64,000 nt of DNA, from positions 9,398 through 73,397 of the forward strand of contig JAYRFB010000236.1 in NCBI GenBank assembly GCA_041908585.1. Direction: 5' to 3'. The notes under the pieces are model-generated. The model was not told the DNA's origin, did no database searches, and worked only from the letters and a program-made list of their open reading frames with translations. The position numbers and the translations under genes are program-made. Positions 16,640 through 25,594 of this stretch are shown here, one piece after another. Source of the DNA: CAINDZ01 sp041908585. GTDB taxonomy: Bacteria; Krumholzibacteriota; Krumholzibacteriia; LZORAL124-64-63. The first letter of the stretch is position 1, and every line of letters begins with the position of its first letter.

Positions 16640-18795
16640 CCCCGCGACCGCGCGACCTGCCGCTCGACGACCCCCGGCTCTACGTGAACCGCGAGCTGGG
16701 GCTTCTGGAGTTCCAGCGGCGCGTGCTGGACGAGGCCCGCGACGAGCGCAACCCGCTGCTCGAGCGCGCCAAGTTCCTGGCGATCTTCGGCTCCAACCTG
16801 GACGAGTTCTTCATGGTCCGGGTCTCGGGCATCCGGCGCCAGGTGCTGTCGCACGTCGCCACGGCCGACCCGGCCGGCCTGACGCCGCGCGAGGAACTTG
16901 CCGCGATCCGCAAGCTCTCGCTGGAGCTCTACACCGAGGGCCTGGGCTTCCTTCGCCGCAAGCTGCTGCCGCGACTGGCCCGCGAGGGCGTGCACGTGCT
17001 GGACTACGCGCGCCTGAACGACACGCAGCGACGGCGCGCCGACAGCTACTTCCGCGAGGTGATCCACCCGGTGCTGACGCCGCTGGCGGTGGACCCGGGG
17101 CACCCGTTCCCCCACATCTCGAACCTGAGCCTGAACCTCGCCATTGTCGTGCGCGATCCCAAGGGACAGGAGCGCTTCGCGCGCCTGAAGGTCCCCGACA
17201 CGCTGCCGCGGCTGATCCCCCTGAAGAAGTCGTCCGGCGGCGAGCGCCGCGACGGCACGCTGCCACGCCACCACTACTTCGTCTGGATCGAGCAGGTGAT
17301 CCAGGCCAACCTGGGCCCGCTGTTCCCGGGCATGGAGGTGGTCTCGGCGCACCCGTTCAGGGTCGTGCGCGACGCCGACATCGAGATCCAGGAGATCGAG
17401 GCGGACGACTTGCTGGAGACGATGCAGCAGGGCATCCGCCGGCGGAAGTTCGGGTCCGTGGTCCAGGTCTCGATCCACGAGGACATGCCGGCCGGCGTTC
17501 GCGAGGTGCTGCTGGAGAACCTGGAGGCGCGGGCCTCCGACCTGTTCGTCATGCACGGTCCGCTCGGGCTCAGCGCGCTGTGGCAGGTCTACAACGGCGT
17601 CGAGCGCCACGAGCTCAAGTTCCCGCCCTACCGGCCGTTCGTGCCCAAGGAGCTCCGCAAGGCGACCGGTGCCGACATCTTCGACGCGATTCGCGCCGGC
17701 AACATCCTGCTGCACCACCCCTACGACTCGTTCGAGCCGGTGGTGGAGTTCCTGCGCGCCGCCGCGCGCGACCCGCAGGTCCTGGCCATCAAGCAGACGC
17801 TGTACCGTGTGGGCCGCAATTCGCCGGTCGTGGATGCGCTGCTGGAGGCCGCCGAGCACGGGAAGCAGGTGGCCGTCCTGGTCGAGCTGAGCGCCCGGTT
17901 CGACGAGGAGAGCAACATCGGCTGGGCCCGCCTGCTGGAGCAGACCGGCGTCCACGTGGTCTACGGCGTGGTTGGGCTCAAGACCCACAGCAAGATCGCC
18001 ATGGTTGTCCGGCGCGAAGGCGAGGGCATCCGCCGCTACCTGCACCTGGCCACGGGCAACTACAACCCCGTCACCGCGGGCATGTACGAGGACATCGGAG
18101 TCTTCACCTGCGACGAGACGATGGGCGTCGACGCGACCGACCTGTTCAACTACCTGACCGGCTACTCCACGAAGCAGGACTACAGCAAGCTCCTGATCGC
18201 GCCGGTCACGCTGCGGGCGCGCCTGGAGAAGCTGATCGAGCGCGAGACGGCGCACGCCGCGGGCGGCCGGCGCGCGCACATCATCCTCAAGGCCAACGCA
18301 CTGGTGGACCCGGCGGTGATCCGCCTGCTGTACCGTGCCTCGCAGGCGGGCGTGAAGGTCGAACTGTACATCCGCGGCATCTGCTGCCTGCGCCCGGGGT
18401 GGCCCGGCATCAGCGAGAACATCACGGTGACCAGCACCGTCGGCCGCTTCCTGGAGCACAGCCGCGTCTTCTACTTCCTGAACGACGGCGACGAAGAGGT
18501 GTATCTGGGCAGCGCCGACCTCATGATGCGCAACCTCAACCGGCGCGTGGAGGTGGTCTTCCCGGTCGAGGCGCCGGCGCATCGGCGCTACCTGCGCGAC
18601 GTGGCCCTGGAGGCCTACCGGCAGGACAACTTCAAGCTGCGACAGATGACGCCGGAGGGGACCTACGTCCAGGTGGCGGCGGGCGAGGGCGAGGCGTTGA
18701 CGAGCGCCCACGACATCCTCATGCGCGGGCGGGGGCGCGTGCGGCACTTCGGGGCGGCCCCAGGGGACGGGGCCGACGACATCACTCGTCCTTGA
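16636..18795 (+). CDS. ppk1: Polyphosphate kinase 1
   Basis: A 719-residue enzyme that reversibly polymerises the gamma-phosphate of ATP into polyphosphate. The four PPK1 domains are present. N-terminal: YVNRELGLLEFQRRVL. The phospholipase-D-like catalytic region has His451 in GLKTHSKI, corresponding to the autophosphorylated E. coli His435, and His608 in RFLEHSRVF, corresponding to His592. NYLTGYS and RNLNRRVEV are also typical. The ATG overlaps the CHAD stop (ATGA). It is convergent with, and overlaps by 14 bp, the small gene at 18782. Confidence 0.97.
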   Translation: MTPRPRDLPLDDPRLYVNRELGLLEFQRRVLDEARDERNPLLERAKFLAIFGSNLDEFFMVRVSGIRRQVLSHVATADPAGLTPREELAAIRKLSLELYTEGLGFLRRKLLPRLAREGVHVLDYARLNDTQRRRADSYFREVIHPVLTPLAVDPGHPFPHISNLSLNLAIVVRDPKGQERFARLKVPDTLPRLIPLKKSSGGERRDGTLPRHHYFVWIEQVIQANLGPLFPGMEVVSAHPFRVVRDADIEIQEIEADDLLETMQQGIRRRKFGSVVQVSIHEDMPAGVREVLLENLEARASDLFVMHGPLGLSALWQVYNGVERHELKFPPYRPFVPKELRKATGADIFDAIRAGNILLHHPYDSFEPVVEFLRAAARDPQVLAIKQTLYRVGRNSPVVDALLEAAEHGKQVAVLVELSARFDEESNIGWARLLEQTGVHVVYGVVGLKTHSKIAMVVRREGEGIRRYLHLATGNYNPVTAGMYEDIGVFTCDETMGVDATDLFNYLTGYSTKQDYSKLLIAPVTLRARLEKLIERETAHAAGGRRAHIILKANALVDPAVIRLLYRASQAGVKVELYIRGICCLRPGWPGISENITVTSTVGRFLEHSRVFYFLNDGDEEVYLGSADLMMRNLNRRVEVVFPVEAPAHRRYLRDVALEAYRQDNFKLRQMTPEGTYVQVAAGEGEALTSAHDILMRGRGRVRHFGAAPGDGADDITRP

Positions 18796-18970
18796 GCAGG
18801 CGCTCGGGCTCGCAGAGCCACTTCTTCTTCGCGGCGACCCGGCCGCAGTCGGTGCAGAAGAACACGGGCTCGGCGACGATCCGGGCGAGCAGCTCGCGCT
18901 CCTTCTCGTACTGGCCCGGCTTCCACTTGCACAGCGTCCGGTTCTCCGCGGCGCGGCCCTTCTCCCCCAT
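18782..18970 (-). CDS. Conserved small zinc-ribbon-like protein
   Basis: A 62-residue protein. It matches, from memory, a small family of uncharacterised bacterial proteins with a LCKWKPGQYEKE start, an IVAEPVFFCTDCGRVA core and a KKKWLCEPERL end. The CTDC pair plus the upstream and downstream Cys (four in all) suggest one Zn site. Function unknown. Its 3' end overlaps the end of ppk1 on the other strand. Confidence 0.72.
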   Translation of the reverse strand: MGEKGRAAENRTLCKWKPGQYEKERELLARIVAEPVFFCTDCGRVAAKKKWLCEPERLLKDE

Positions 18971-19021
18971 CCCGACCTCCCGGTCCGGTCCGGACCACAG
19001 CGTCCGGAGCCCCGGGCCAGT

Positions 19022-20212
19022 CTAGGCCAGGCGGGAGGCCGGCGCCACCCCGACCGGGGGACCGGTGGGCCTGCGGGCCGCCGGGGCGCCGTCGGCACGG
19101 CTGGCCGCCACCAGGCGCTCGTAGTGGCCGAGGAGCCCGTCCAGGTTCTGTTCCCAGGTCAGGCCACGGGCATAGGTCAGGGCGTTGGCCGCCAGGCGGG
19201 CGCGGTAGTCGGCATCGCTCAGGAGCCACCGGACCAGCGTAGCCAGCTGCGCCCCGTTGCCCGGCTCGAACTGGAAGCCGTTCCAGCCGTTGTGGGTGTG
19301 GTCCTTGAGCCCGCTGTGGGAGGCGACCAGGGCCGGCAGGCCGGAGGCCATGGCCTCCAGGACGACGTTGCCGAAGGTCTCGTTCTCGCCCGGGAACACG
19401 AAGATGTCGCCGGCGGCGTAGGCGGCCGGCAGGTCATCGCCGGTGAGATAACCCGTGAACACGGTGTTGGTGCCGGCGAAGAGCTCCTCCAGGCGCGTCC
19501 GCTCGGGACCATCGCCGATGATCGCCAGGCGGACATCCGGCAACTCAGCGAGCACGGGGCGGATCACATCCACGCGCTTCTCCACGGCCAGGCGACCGAC
19601 GTAGACCAGCAGCGGCGCCTCGGGGTTCCCGCCGGTCAGGCGCTCGCGCCACAGGCGGGTGCGACGCTCGGGAGAGAAGACCTGGCTGTCGACGCCGCGG
19701 CCCCAGATCTCCAGTCGCTCGAACCCGTGGTCGGCCAGCTGCCGGCGGATGAAGCGGGTCGGGCAGAGGTTCAGGTCGGCCTGGTTGTGCAGCCAGCGGA
19801 AGTAGTTCCAGACGAAGTCGCGGAAGGCCGTCAGGTTGTACTTCTCGAGGTAGCCCGGCAGGTCGGTGTGGTACGAGGCCACGACGGGCACGCCCGCCTC
19901 GCGCGCGCGATGCAGGCCGCTGATGCCCAGCAGCGCGGGGTTCACCAGGTGCACGATGTCGGGCTTGAAGTCCAGGATCTCCGCGCCGATGCCCGGTCGT
20001 GGCGTGACCAGCCGCAGCGCGGGGTACATCGGCAGCGCGAAGCACGGGCGGCCCAGGATCGGCGTGTCCGCGTAGCTGGGCGGCGCGCCCTCGGGCGCGA
20101 TCATCAGCGACTCGTGCCCCCGCGCCGCCAGGTGGTCGAGCAGGTGGCAGACGGTGTTGGCGACACCATCCCACTTCGGCAGGAACGTCTCGGCGAAGAT
20201 CGCGACGCGCAT
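19022..20212 (-). CDS. GT4-family glycosyltransferase
   Basis: A 396-residue GT-B glycosyltransferase. The N-terminal Rossmann half starts MRVAIFAETFLPKWDGVANT. The C-terminal half has LLVYVGRLAVEKRVD, AIIGDGPER and the donor-sugar motif FPGENETFGNVVLEAMASGLP with its two Glu residues. The closest style is the SqdX/MgtA-like group that transfers sugars to diacylglycerol or other lipids, but the acceptor cannot be read from sequence. A run of about 25 Ala/Pro-rich residues forms a disordered tail. It is divergent from the nucleotidase gene. Confidence 0.92.
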   Translation of the reverse strand: MRVAIFAETFLPKWDGVANTVCHLLDHLAARGHESLMIAPEGAPPSYADTPILGRPCFALPMYPALRLVTPRPGIGAEILDFKPDIVHLVNPALLGISGLHRAREAGVPVVASYHTDLPGYLEKYNLTAFRDFVWNYFRWLHNQADLNLCPTRFIRRQLADHGFERLEIWGRGVDSQVFSPERRTRLWRERLTGGNPEAPLLVYVGRLAVEKRVDVIRPVLAELPDVRLAIIGDGPERTRLEELFAGTNTVFTGYLTGDDLPAAYAAGDIFVFPGENETFGNVVLEAMASGLPALVASHSGLKDHTHNGWNGFQFEPGNGAQLATLVRWLLSDADYRARLAANALTYARGLTWEQNLDGLLGHYERLVAASRADGAPAARRPTGPPVGVAPASRLA

Positions 20213-20488
20213 GGCTGCCTCCCCGGTTGGCCGACAGTCTAGGCATCGCCTGTATCGCCGCCGTTCACGCTGCGCGAATTCACGGTCAGGTTCCGGTTAG
20301 CGGAGGGTCAGCGTCGGCGTCCCGCGCGCGTGGTTTCTCACGAGCTTCTGGCCGTCGGCAGACCGTCCGTTGACAATCGGGCGGTAGACTCCCCGCACTT
20401 ACGGAGCGTCGCGGGCAACGGATGCGTGCCGCATCCCGCGCGCCTGCGGCGACCCAGCCGACAGGTCAACCACGGGGGAGTTGTGCAT

Positions 20489-22552
20489 ATGTTCAAGTGG
20501 CGATCGATCCTCACGGCGCTCGCGCTGCTGGCCGCGCTGGCGATGGCCGGCGGCGCCGATGCCTACACGCTGACCGTCTTCCACAACAACGACGGCGAGA
20601 GCGCGCTGCTGCCGAACGCCGCGGGCTTCGGCGGCGCAGCGGCCTTCGTGGCCAAGCTGGACCAGCTGCGAGCCGCAGCGACCACCGACGGCCAGATCAT
20701 GGTCTCGAGCGGCGACAACTTCCTGGCCGGCCCGAACTTCTCGGCCAGCCTGGACCACGGCGTGCCCTTCTACGACACGCTGGTCATGGAGCGCATCGGC
20801 TACGACGCGGTGTGCCTGGGCAACCACGACTTCGACTTCAACCCCGACGTCCTGGCCGACTTCATGGCCGGGTACGTCAACCGCCCCAAGTACGTCAACT
20901 GCAACCTGGACTTCAGCGCCGAGCCCGGCCTGCAGGCGTACGTGACCGGCGGTGACCTGGTGCGCTCGCACGTGGTGACGACCGGCGGCGAGCAGGTCGG
21001 CATCGTCGGCGCCACGACCGAGCGGCTGCCCTACATCTCGAGCCCGCGCGGCGTGGTCGTGAACGCGGTGGCCCCGGCCGTCCAGGCCGAGATCGACGCG
21101 CTGACGCTGGCCGGCGTGAACAAGATCGTCCTGATCAGCCACCTGCAGAGCATCCTCGAGGACCTGGCGCTGGCGGCGCAGATCCGCGGCGTGGACGTCA
21201 TGGTGGCGGGCGGCGGCAGCGAGGTGCTCGCCAACCCGGGCGACCTGCTGGTGCCGGGCGACGTCATCTACGGATCCTATCCGATGATCGCCACCGACCT
21301 GGACGGCGCGAACGTGCCGGTCGTGACCACGCAGGGCGACTACTTCTACGTCGGTCGCCTGGAAGTGACGTTCGACGCCGCGGGTAACGTGACCGGCACG
21401 GCCGGTGGCCCGGTGCGCGTGGCCAACGCCTCGTTCGCCGACGGCGTGACGCCCGATGCCGCCATCGCGGCCGCGGTGCAGGTCCCGGTGGCGGCCTACT
21501 CGGCCGCCCTGGGCGCGCAGGTGATCGGCACCAGCGATGTCGCCCTGGACGGCGTGCGCACCAACGTCCGCACACGCGAAACCAATGAAGGCAACCTCGT
21601 CGCCGACGCCATGCTGTGGCAGGCCCGCCAGTTCATGGGCGACTACGGCGTTTCGCACGTCGACGTGGCCATCCAGAACGGCGGCGGCATCCGCAACAAC
21701 GCCGTGATCCCCGCCGGCAACCTGACGTTGCTGGATACCTTCAATATCCTGCCGTTCGCGAACTTCCTGAGCGTGGTGGAGAACCTGAGCCGCGAGAACC
21801 TGAAGGAGATCCTCGAGAACTGCGTCAGCCGCGTGGAATTCGTCGATGGGCGCTTCGGCCAGGTGGCCGGCATGCGCTTCCTCTACGACCCGAGCGGCAC
21901 GGCCCAGGTGCTCGATGCCGCCGGCAACGTCACCGTTCCCGGCACGCGCGTCCGCGAGATCGTGCTGATGGACGCGCCGCAGACGGTCATCTGCGAGTTC
22001 GGCGCGGTGGTCCCGGGCCCGGCCGTGAACATGGCGATCGTCGACTTCTCGGCCCGCGGCGGCGACCAGTACCCGTTCCACGGCGCGCCCCTGAAGATCA
22101 TGGGCGTGACGTACCAGCAGGCGCTGGCCAACTACATCGTCCAGGGCCTGGGCGGCTTCGTCTCGGCGGCCGCGTACCCGCTGGCCGGCGAGGGCCGCAT
22201 CATCACCGGCGGCACGGTCGGCATCGAGGACCGCGACGACGACGCCACGACGCCGGACGGCGACGTGACGCCGACGGCGATGAAGCTCGCGCAGAACAGC
22301 CCGAACCCGTTCAACCCCTCGACGACGATCGCGTTCAGCCTGGACCGCTCCGGTCCGGTGCGGCTGGACGTGTTCGACCTGCAGGGTCGGCTCGTGCGCT
22401 CGCTGGTCGACGGCGCGCGCGAGGCCGGCGAGTACCGCGTGACCTGGGACGGGCGCAGCGATGCGGGCGCCCCGGCCGCCTCGGGCACCTACGTGTACCG
22501 CCTGGAGACCTCGCTGCGCGTGATCTCGCGCTCGATGACGCTGGTGAAGTAG
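20489..22552 (+). CDS. Secreted 5'-nucleotidase/UshA-like metallophosphoesterase with FlgD/T9SS-type C-terminal domain
   Basis: A 687-residue protein. The ATG at 20489 has GGGGGAG 8 bp upstream and starts a signal peptide (residues 1-24). The calcineurin-like domain shows FHNNDGES, SSGDNFLAG, CLGNHDFDFN and an LISHLQS motif; the first Asp of the usual DxH motif is replaced, since the sequence is FHNNDGE rather than TNDxHG. The 5'-nucleotidase C-terminal domain has ETNEGNLVADAML and QNGGGIRNN. The last 80 or so residues, starting NSPNPFNPSTTIAFSL, are the sorting-like domain. Likely role: release of phosphate and nucleosides from external nucleotides. A terminator lies at 22591-22618. Confidence 0.93.
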   Translation: MFKWRSILTALALLAALAMAGGADAYTLTVFHNNDGESALLPNAAGFGGAAAFVAKLDQLRAAATTDGQIMVSSGDNFLAGPNFSASLDHGVPFYDTLVMERIGYDAVCLGNHDFDFNPDVLADFMAGYVNRPKYVNCNLDFSAEPGLQAYVTGGDLVRSHVVTTGGEQVGIVGATTERLPYISSPRGVVVNAVAPAVQAEIDALTLAGVNKIVLISHLQSILEDLALAAQIRGVDVMVAGGGSEVLANPGDLLVPGDVIYGSYPMIATDLDGANVPVVTTQGDYFYVGRLEVTFDAAGNVTGTAGGPVRVANASFADGVTPDAAIAAAVQVPVAAYSAALGAQVIGTSDVALDGVRTNVRTRETNEGNLVADAMLWQARQFMGDYGVSHVDVAIQNGGGIRNNAVIPAGNLTLLDTFNILPFANFLSVVENLSRENLKEILENCVSRVEFVDGRFGQVAGMRFLYDPSGTAQVLDAAGNVTVPGTRVREIVLMDAPQTVICEFGAVVPGPAVNMAIVDFSARGGDQYPFHGAPLKIMGVTYQQALANYIVQGLGGFVSAAAYPLAGEGRIITGGTVGIEDRDDDATTPDGDVTPTAMKLAQNSPNPFNPSTTIAFSLDRSGPVRLDVFDLQGRLVRSLVDGAREAGEYRVTWDGRSDAGAPAASGTYVYRLETSLRVISRSMTLVK

Positions 22553-22590
22553 CAGGGCCCGGCTCATCGACGCGGATCACGCCACTTCGG

Positions 22591-22618
22591 AGGCCCCGGC
22601 CGGTTGCGGTCGGGGCCT
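22591..22618 (+). terminator. Terminator hairpin after the 5'-nucleotidase gene
   Basis: An 11-bp stem (22591-22601 with 22608-22618, one G-T wobble) closes a 6-nt loop and is followed by TCGGCTT. It begins 38 bp past the stop. Confidence 0.6.
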
Positions 22619-22677
22619 TCGGCTTGCGCGGGCGTCGGCTTGGGCCGGCGCAATGGCGGTGGCGGGGCGGGGCTGGG

Positions 22678-22693
22678 CGTGCGCCGGCGCACG
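22678..22693. repeat. Dispersed palindrome CGTGCGCCGGCGCACG, copy 2
   Basis: GTGC form. It lies between the convergent 5'-nucleotidase and the 22741 frame, 22 bp before a TTGACCGGTCAA palindrome (22716-22727). Confidence 0.65.
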
Positions 22694-22715
22694 TGCATGC
22701 CGTTTTCTTGGACGA

Positions 22716-22727
22716 TTGACCGGTCAA
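22716..22727. repeat. Palindrome TTGACCGGTCAA, possible relative of the hairpin-block repeat
   Basis: A perfect 12-bp palindrome just past the 3' end of the 22741 frame. It resembles the GGTTGA-N4-TCAACC head of the blocks at 30332, 31222, 47839 and 51050, but the downstream conserved part is absent. Confidence 0.4.
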
Positions 22728-22740
22728 CGATTCGGCCGGC

Positions 22741-22983
22741 TTACCGGTCCGCGAGTTCCCGCCGCACTTCGGCCGCCACGCGGAGCACCAGGTTGTCGGT
22801 CGCATGCGCCAGCAGCGTGTCGACGTACGCGCGCACCGGCCCGCTCGGCTCCGGCAGGTAGCGCAGCTGGTGCACGCCCATGAAGAAACTTTCGCCGGGC
22901 ATCTCCGCCAGCGAGGCGATGAAGGCCTCGACGCCGGCGGCGGCAGCGGCCGGCGCCAACTCGCGGCCGCGCGCCATCATCAC
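22741..22983 (-). CDS. Possible small protein or gene remnant
   Basis: An 80-residue frame starting at a GTG followed by two ATGs. It is in the same frame as the propeller gene upstream and begins 55 bp after that gene's stop. Codon usage is GC3-rich and the sequence looks protein-like (AGVEAFIASLAEMPGESFF, GVHQLRYLPEPSGPVRAYVD, a C-terminal RVAAEVRRELADR helix). I do not recognise the family. No good ribosome site is visible. It could be a genuine small protein read by coupling, or the C-terminal remnant of a larger gene. Confidence 0.35.
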   Translation of the reverse strand: MMMARGRELAPAAAAAGVEAFIASLAEMPGESFFMGVHQLRYLPEPSGPVRAYVDTLLAHATDNLVLRVAAEVRRELADR

Positions 22984-23037
22984 CGCGCGGGCGGCGGCGC
23001 GCGGGCTCTCCCGCGGGTCGGCGAAGCCGCGGGGGGA

Positions 23038-25467
23038 CTACCGCAACAGCGTCAGTCGCCGCGTCGCCGCGCCTTCGGCAGACAGCAGATGGGCGAAGTA
23101 GATGCCGCTGGGGCAGGAACGTCCTCTCGCGTCCCGGCCGGTCCACTCCACGACGTGCAGGCCCGCCGCGTGTTCGCCCTCCGCGAGCGTAACGACGTGC
23201 TCGCCGCGCAGGTTGTACACGGCCAGGCGGACCGGCCCCCGCTCGGCGATCTCGTACCGGAGCGTAGCCCTCGGATTGAACGGGTTCGGAAACGGCGCCT
23301 CGAGGCGCGCGCGCGCCGACCCGGCGGCAATGGGCGCGGCAGCGGCCGTCGGAAGGTGCCAGATGCCGAAGCGGGCCGCGGGCACGCCGCCCGTCCGCGC
23401 AAAGGCGCCGCCGACGCACAGATCGTCACCCGCGATCGCCAGAGCCAGAACCCCGTTGTCGGTCCCTGACCCGAGCGACTTCCAGGTCGCCCCGTCCCAG
23501 CGGGCCAGATGCGACACTGCAGCGCCGCCCGCCGTGGTGAAATCGCCGCCGGCGAACACGTCCCCGCCGGAGCCCAGCGCCAACGCACTGACCGCGGCGT
23601 TCAGGCCGGGCGCGAAGTCCGTCCACGCCGCCCCGTCCCAGCGCGCGACATGCGACGCCGGAGTCTCGCCCGCGTTGTCGAAATCGCCGCCGGCCAGCAG
23701 GAAGCCGCTTTCCCCGGCCAGGAGGGCCCGCACCGGCCCATCGACGCCGGCCGCGAGCGCCGACCAGCGCGCGCCGTCCCAGCAGGCGATGTTGGCCGCC
23801 GGCACGACGTACTGCTCCACGAAATCCGCCGCGAAGGTGAATTGCCCGCCGACGTAAAGCCTGTCCGCGGCATCCACGGCCAGCGCCGTGACGGGTCCAT
23901 CCACACCCCAGCCAAGCGAACGCCAGGCCGTGCCGTTCCAGCTGGCGATGTGCGACGCCGCGATGTCGCCGGCGACGGTGAACTCACCGCCGGCGTAGAG
24001 CGTGCCGTCGCCGGTGACCGCCAGTGCGTGCACGATGCCGTTGACCCCCAGGCCGAGCGCCGACCAGGCCGCGCCATCCCAGCCCGCCACGTTCGCCAGC
24101 ATCGTGTCCGCCGAGCGCGTGAACTCCCCGCCGGCGTACACGACTCCGTTCGCACCCGTGGCCAGGGCATTGACCGCGCGGCCGCTGAGTCCCGCCCCGG
24201 TGCCGGTCCAGCCGGTGCCGTGCCAGCGCGCGACCAAGGGAGACTGTGCCGATCCCGCCTGCCTGAACCAGCCGCCGGCGAAGACGCCGCCCCCGCCATC
24301 GACGACCAGGGCCTGCACCCAGCCGTTCAGGCCGGCGCCGAGCGCCTCCCACCCGGAACCGCTCCAGCGCGCGATCCCGCCGACCGTCGCGCCGCCGGCC
24401 ACGAGCCTCTCGTCGCCCTCCGTGATCAGCGCCCGCACGATGCCGCCCGGTCCATCGCCCAGCGGCGACCAGCCCGCGCCGTCCCAGCGCGCGAGGTAGG
24501 CGGGAAGCAGGCTGTCGCTGGAATCGAAATTCCCCCCCGCATAGATCAGCCCATCGGGGCCCCGCGCGATGGTCTCCACCGCCGCTTCGGGAACGAGCCC
24601 CACCTCCGAGGCGATGCCCTCGCCGAGAGGCCACCAATTGGAGCCGTCCCACCGGGCGATGCGCAGCAACTCCTGGCCGCCCGCCGACACGAACGCGCCG
24701 CCGGCCAGGAGATCGCCGTCGGCATCGACGCACAACGAGCGGACATCGCCATCGAGGGAGGCGGCGCCGACGGCCGTCCACTGCGCGCCGTTCCAGCTGA
24801 AGAGACACCCGCTGCCGATCCCGGCGTTCGACATCGCGCCCCCGCCAGCGTAGAGCGTCCCGTCGGTTCCGATCGCCAGGGCTCTTACCGGGCCGTTCCT
24901 GAGCGAACCGAGCCAGGTCCACGAGGCGCCATCCCAGACGGAGACGGCCGAGGCCCCGGGAACGCCCCAGCCGGGATCGTCCCCGCCCGCGAAGAGCCGC
25001 CCGTCGCTGCCGAATGCCAGAGCGCGGACGGTGGCCGTCGAGCCCGCACCCAGGCCGGACCAGGTCAAGCCGTTCCAGCGCGCGACCCGGGTCGCAGGCA
25101 TGCCTCCGGCCGTCGCGAAGGAGCCGCCCGCATACAGGCAGCCGTCCGGCCCCACCGCCAGGGCATGCACGGTGCCATCGAGCCCGCTCCCGAGCGCCGA
25201 CCACCGGCTGCCGTCCCAGTGTGCAAGACGGCCGACCGGCAGGCCGCCGGCGGTCACCAGGTCGCCGCCGACATAGAAGCCTCCGCTGCCGTCGGCGACC
25301 AGACAACGAACCGCACCGGTGACGCCTTCCGGCGCGAAGCGCGCATCCCAGCGGTCATCGCTTTCCTCGCCGGCAGCCGGGTCGGCCGCCGGCAGCGCGA
25401 GCGCCACAAGTGCCACGGCAAGGAACGGGTGGAACGGGAACGTGTGCGTCATCCTGATCGACATCAT
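23038..25467 (-). CDS. Secreted beta-propeller repeat protein with FlgD/T9SS-type C-terminal domain
   Basis: An 809-residue exported protein. The ATG at 25467 has GGAGG 6-7 bp upstream and begins a signal peptide. Thirteen repeats of about 45-55 residues carry the pattern [A/S]RWDGxxW...LGxG...G.VxALA...DGxLYAGGxF..AGG, for example VARWDGAAW and IASWNGTAW. These probably form one or two beta-propellers. The C-terminal domain begins APFPNPFNPRATLRYEI. Such proteins are abundant in FCB-type bacteria; the ligand or substrate is unknown. The downstream 22741 frame may be coupled to it. Confidence 0.88.
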   Translation of the reverse strand: MMSIRMTHTFPFHPFLAVALVALALPAADPAAGEESDDRWDARFAPEGVTGAVRCLVADGSGGFYVGGDLVTAGGLPVGRLAHWDGSRWSALGSGLDGTVHALAVGPDGCLYAGGSFATAGGMPATRVARWNGLTWSGLGAGSTATVRALAFGSDGRLFAGGDDPGWGVPGASAVSVWDGASWTWLGSLRNGPVRALAIGTDGTLYAGGGAMSNAGIGSGCLFSWNGAQWTAVGAASLDGDVRSLCVDADGDLLAGGAFVSAGGQELLRIARWDGSNWWPLGEGIASEVGLVPEAAVETIARGPDGLIYAGGNFDSSDSLLPAYLARWDGAGWSPLGDGPGGIVRALITEGDERLVAGGATVGGIARWSGSGWEALGAGLNGWVQALVVDGGGGVFAGGWFRQAGSAQSPLVARWHGTGWTGTGAGLSGRAVNALATGANGVVYAGGEFTRSADTMLANVAGWDGAAWSALGLGVNGIVHALAVTGDGTLYAGGEFTVAGDIAASHIASWNGTAWRSLGWGVDGPVTALAVDAADRLYVGGQFTFAADFVEQYVVPAANIACWDGARWSALAAGVDGPVRALLAGESGFLLAGGDFDNAGETPASHVARWDGAAWTDFAPGLNAAVSALALGSGGDVFAGGDFTTAGGAAVSHLARWDGATWKSLGSGTDNGVLALAIAGDDLCVGGAFARTGGVPAARFGIWHLPTAAAAPIAAGSARARLEAPFPNPFNPRATLRYEIAERGPVRLAVYNLRGEHVVTLAEGEHAAGLHVVEWTGRDARGRSCPSGIYFAHLLSAEGAATRRLTLLR

Positions 25468-25563
25468 TTCGCGCCTCCGGGATCGGGTCTCCTCCGGACG
25501 CCGCACATTCTAGCACATCGAGGCGGTGTGAAGAGGCGATTGAGAATTCGGCGCGGGCTGGCG

Positions 25564-25579
25564 CTTGCGCCGGCGCAAG
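25564..25579. repeat. Dispersed palindrome CTTGCGCCGGCGCAAG, copy 3
   Basis: TTGC form, a perfect 16 bp, 16 bp beyond the 3' end of the exonuclease gene (stop at 25595). Confidence 0.65.
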
Positions 25580-25594
25580 TCGGTCACGCCCCGC

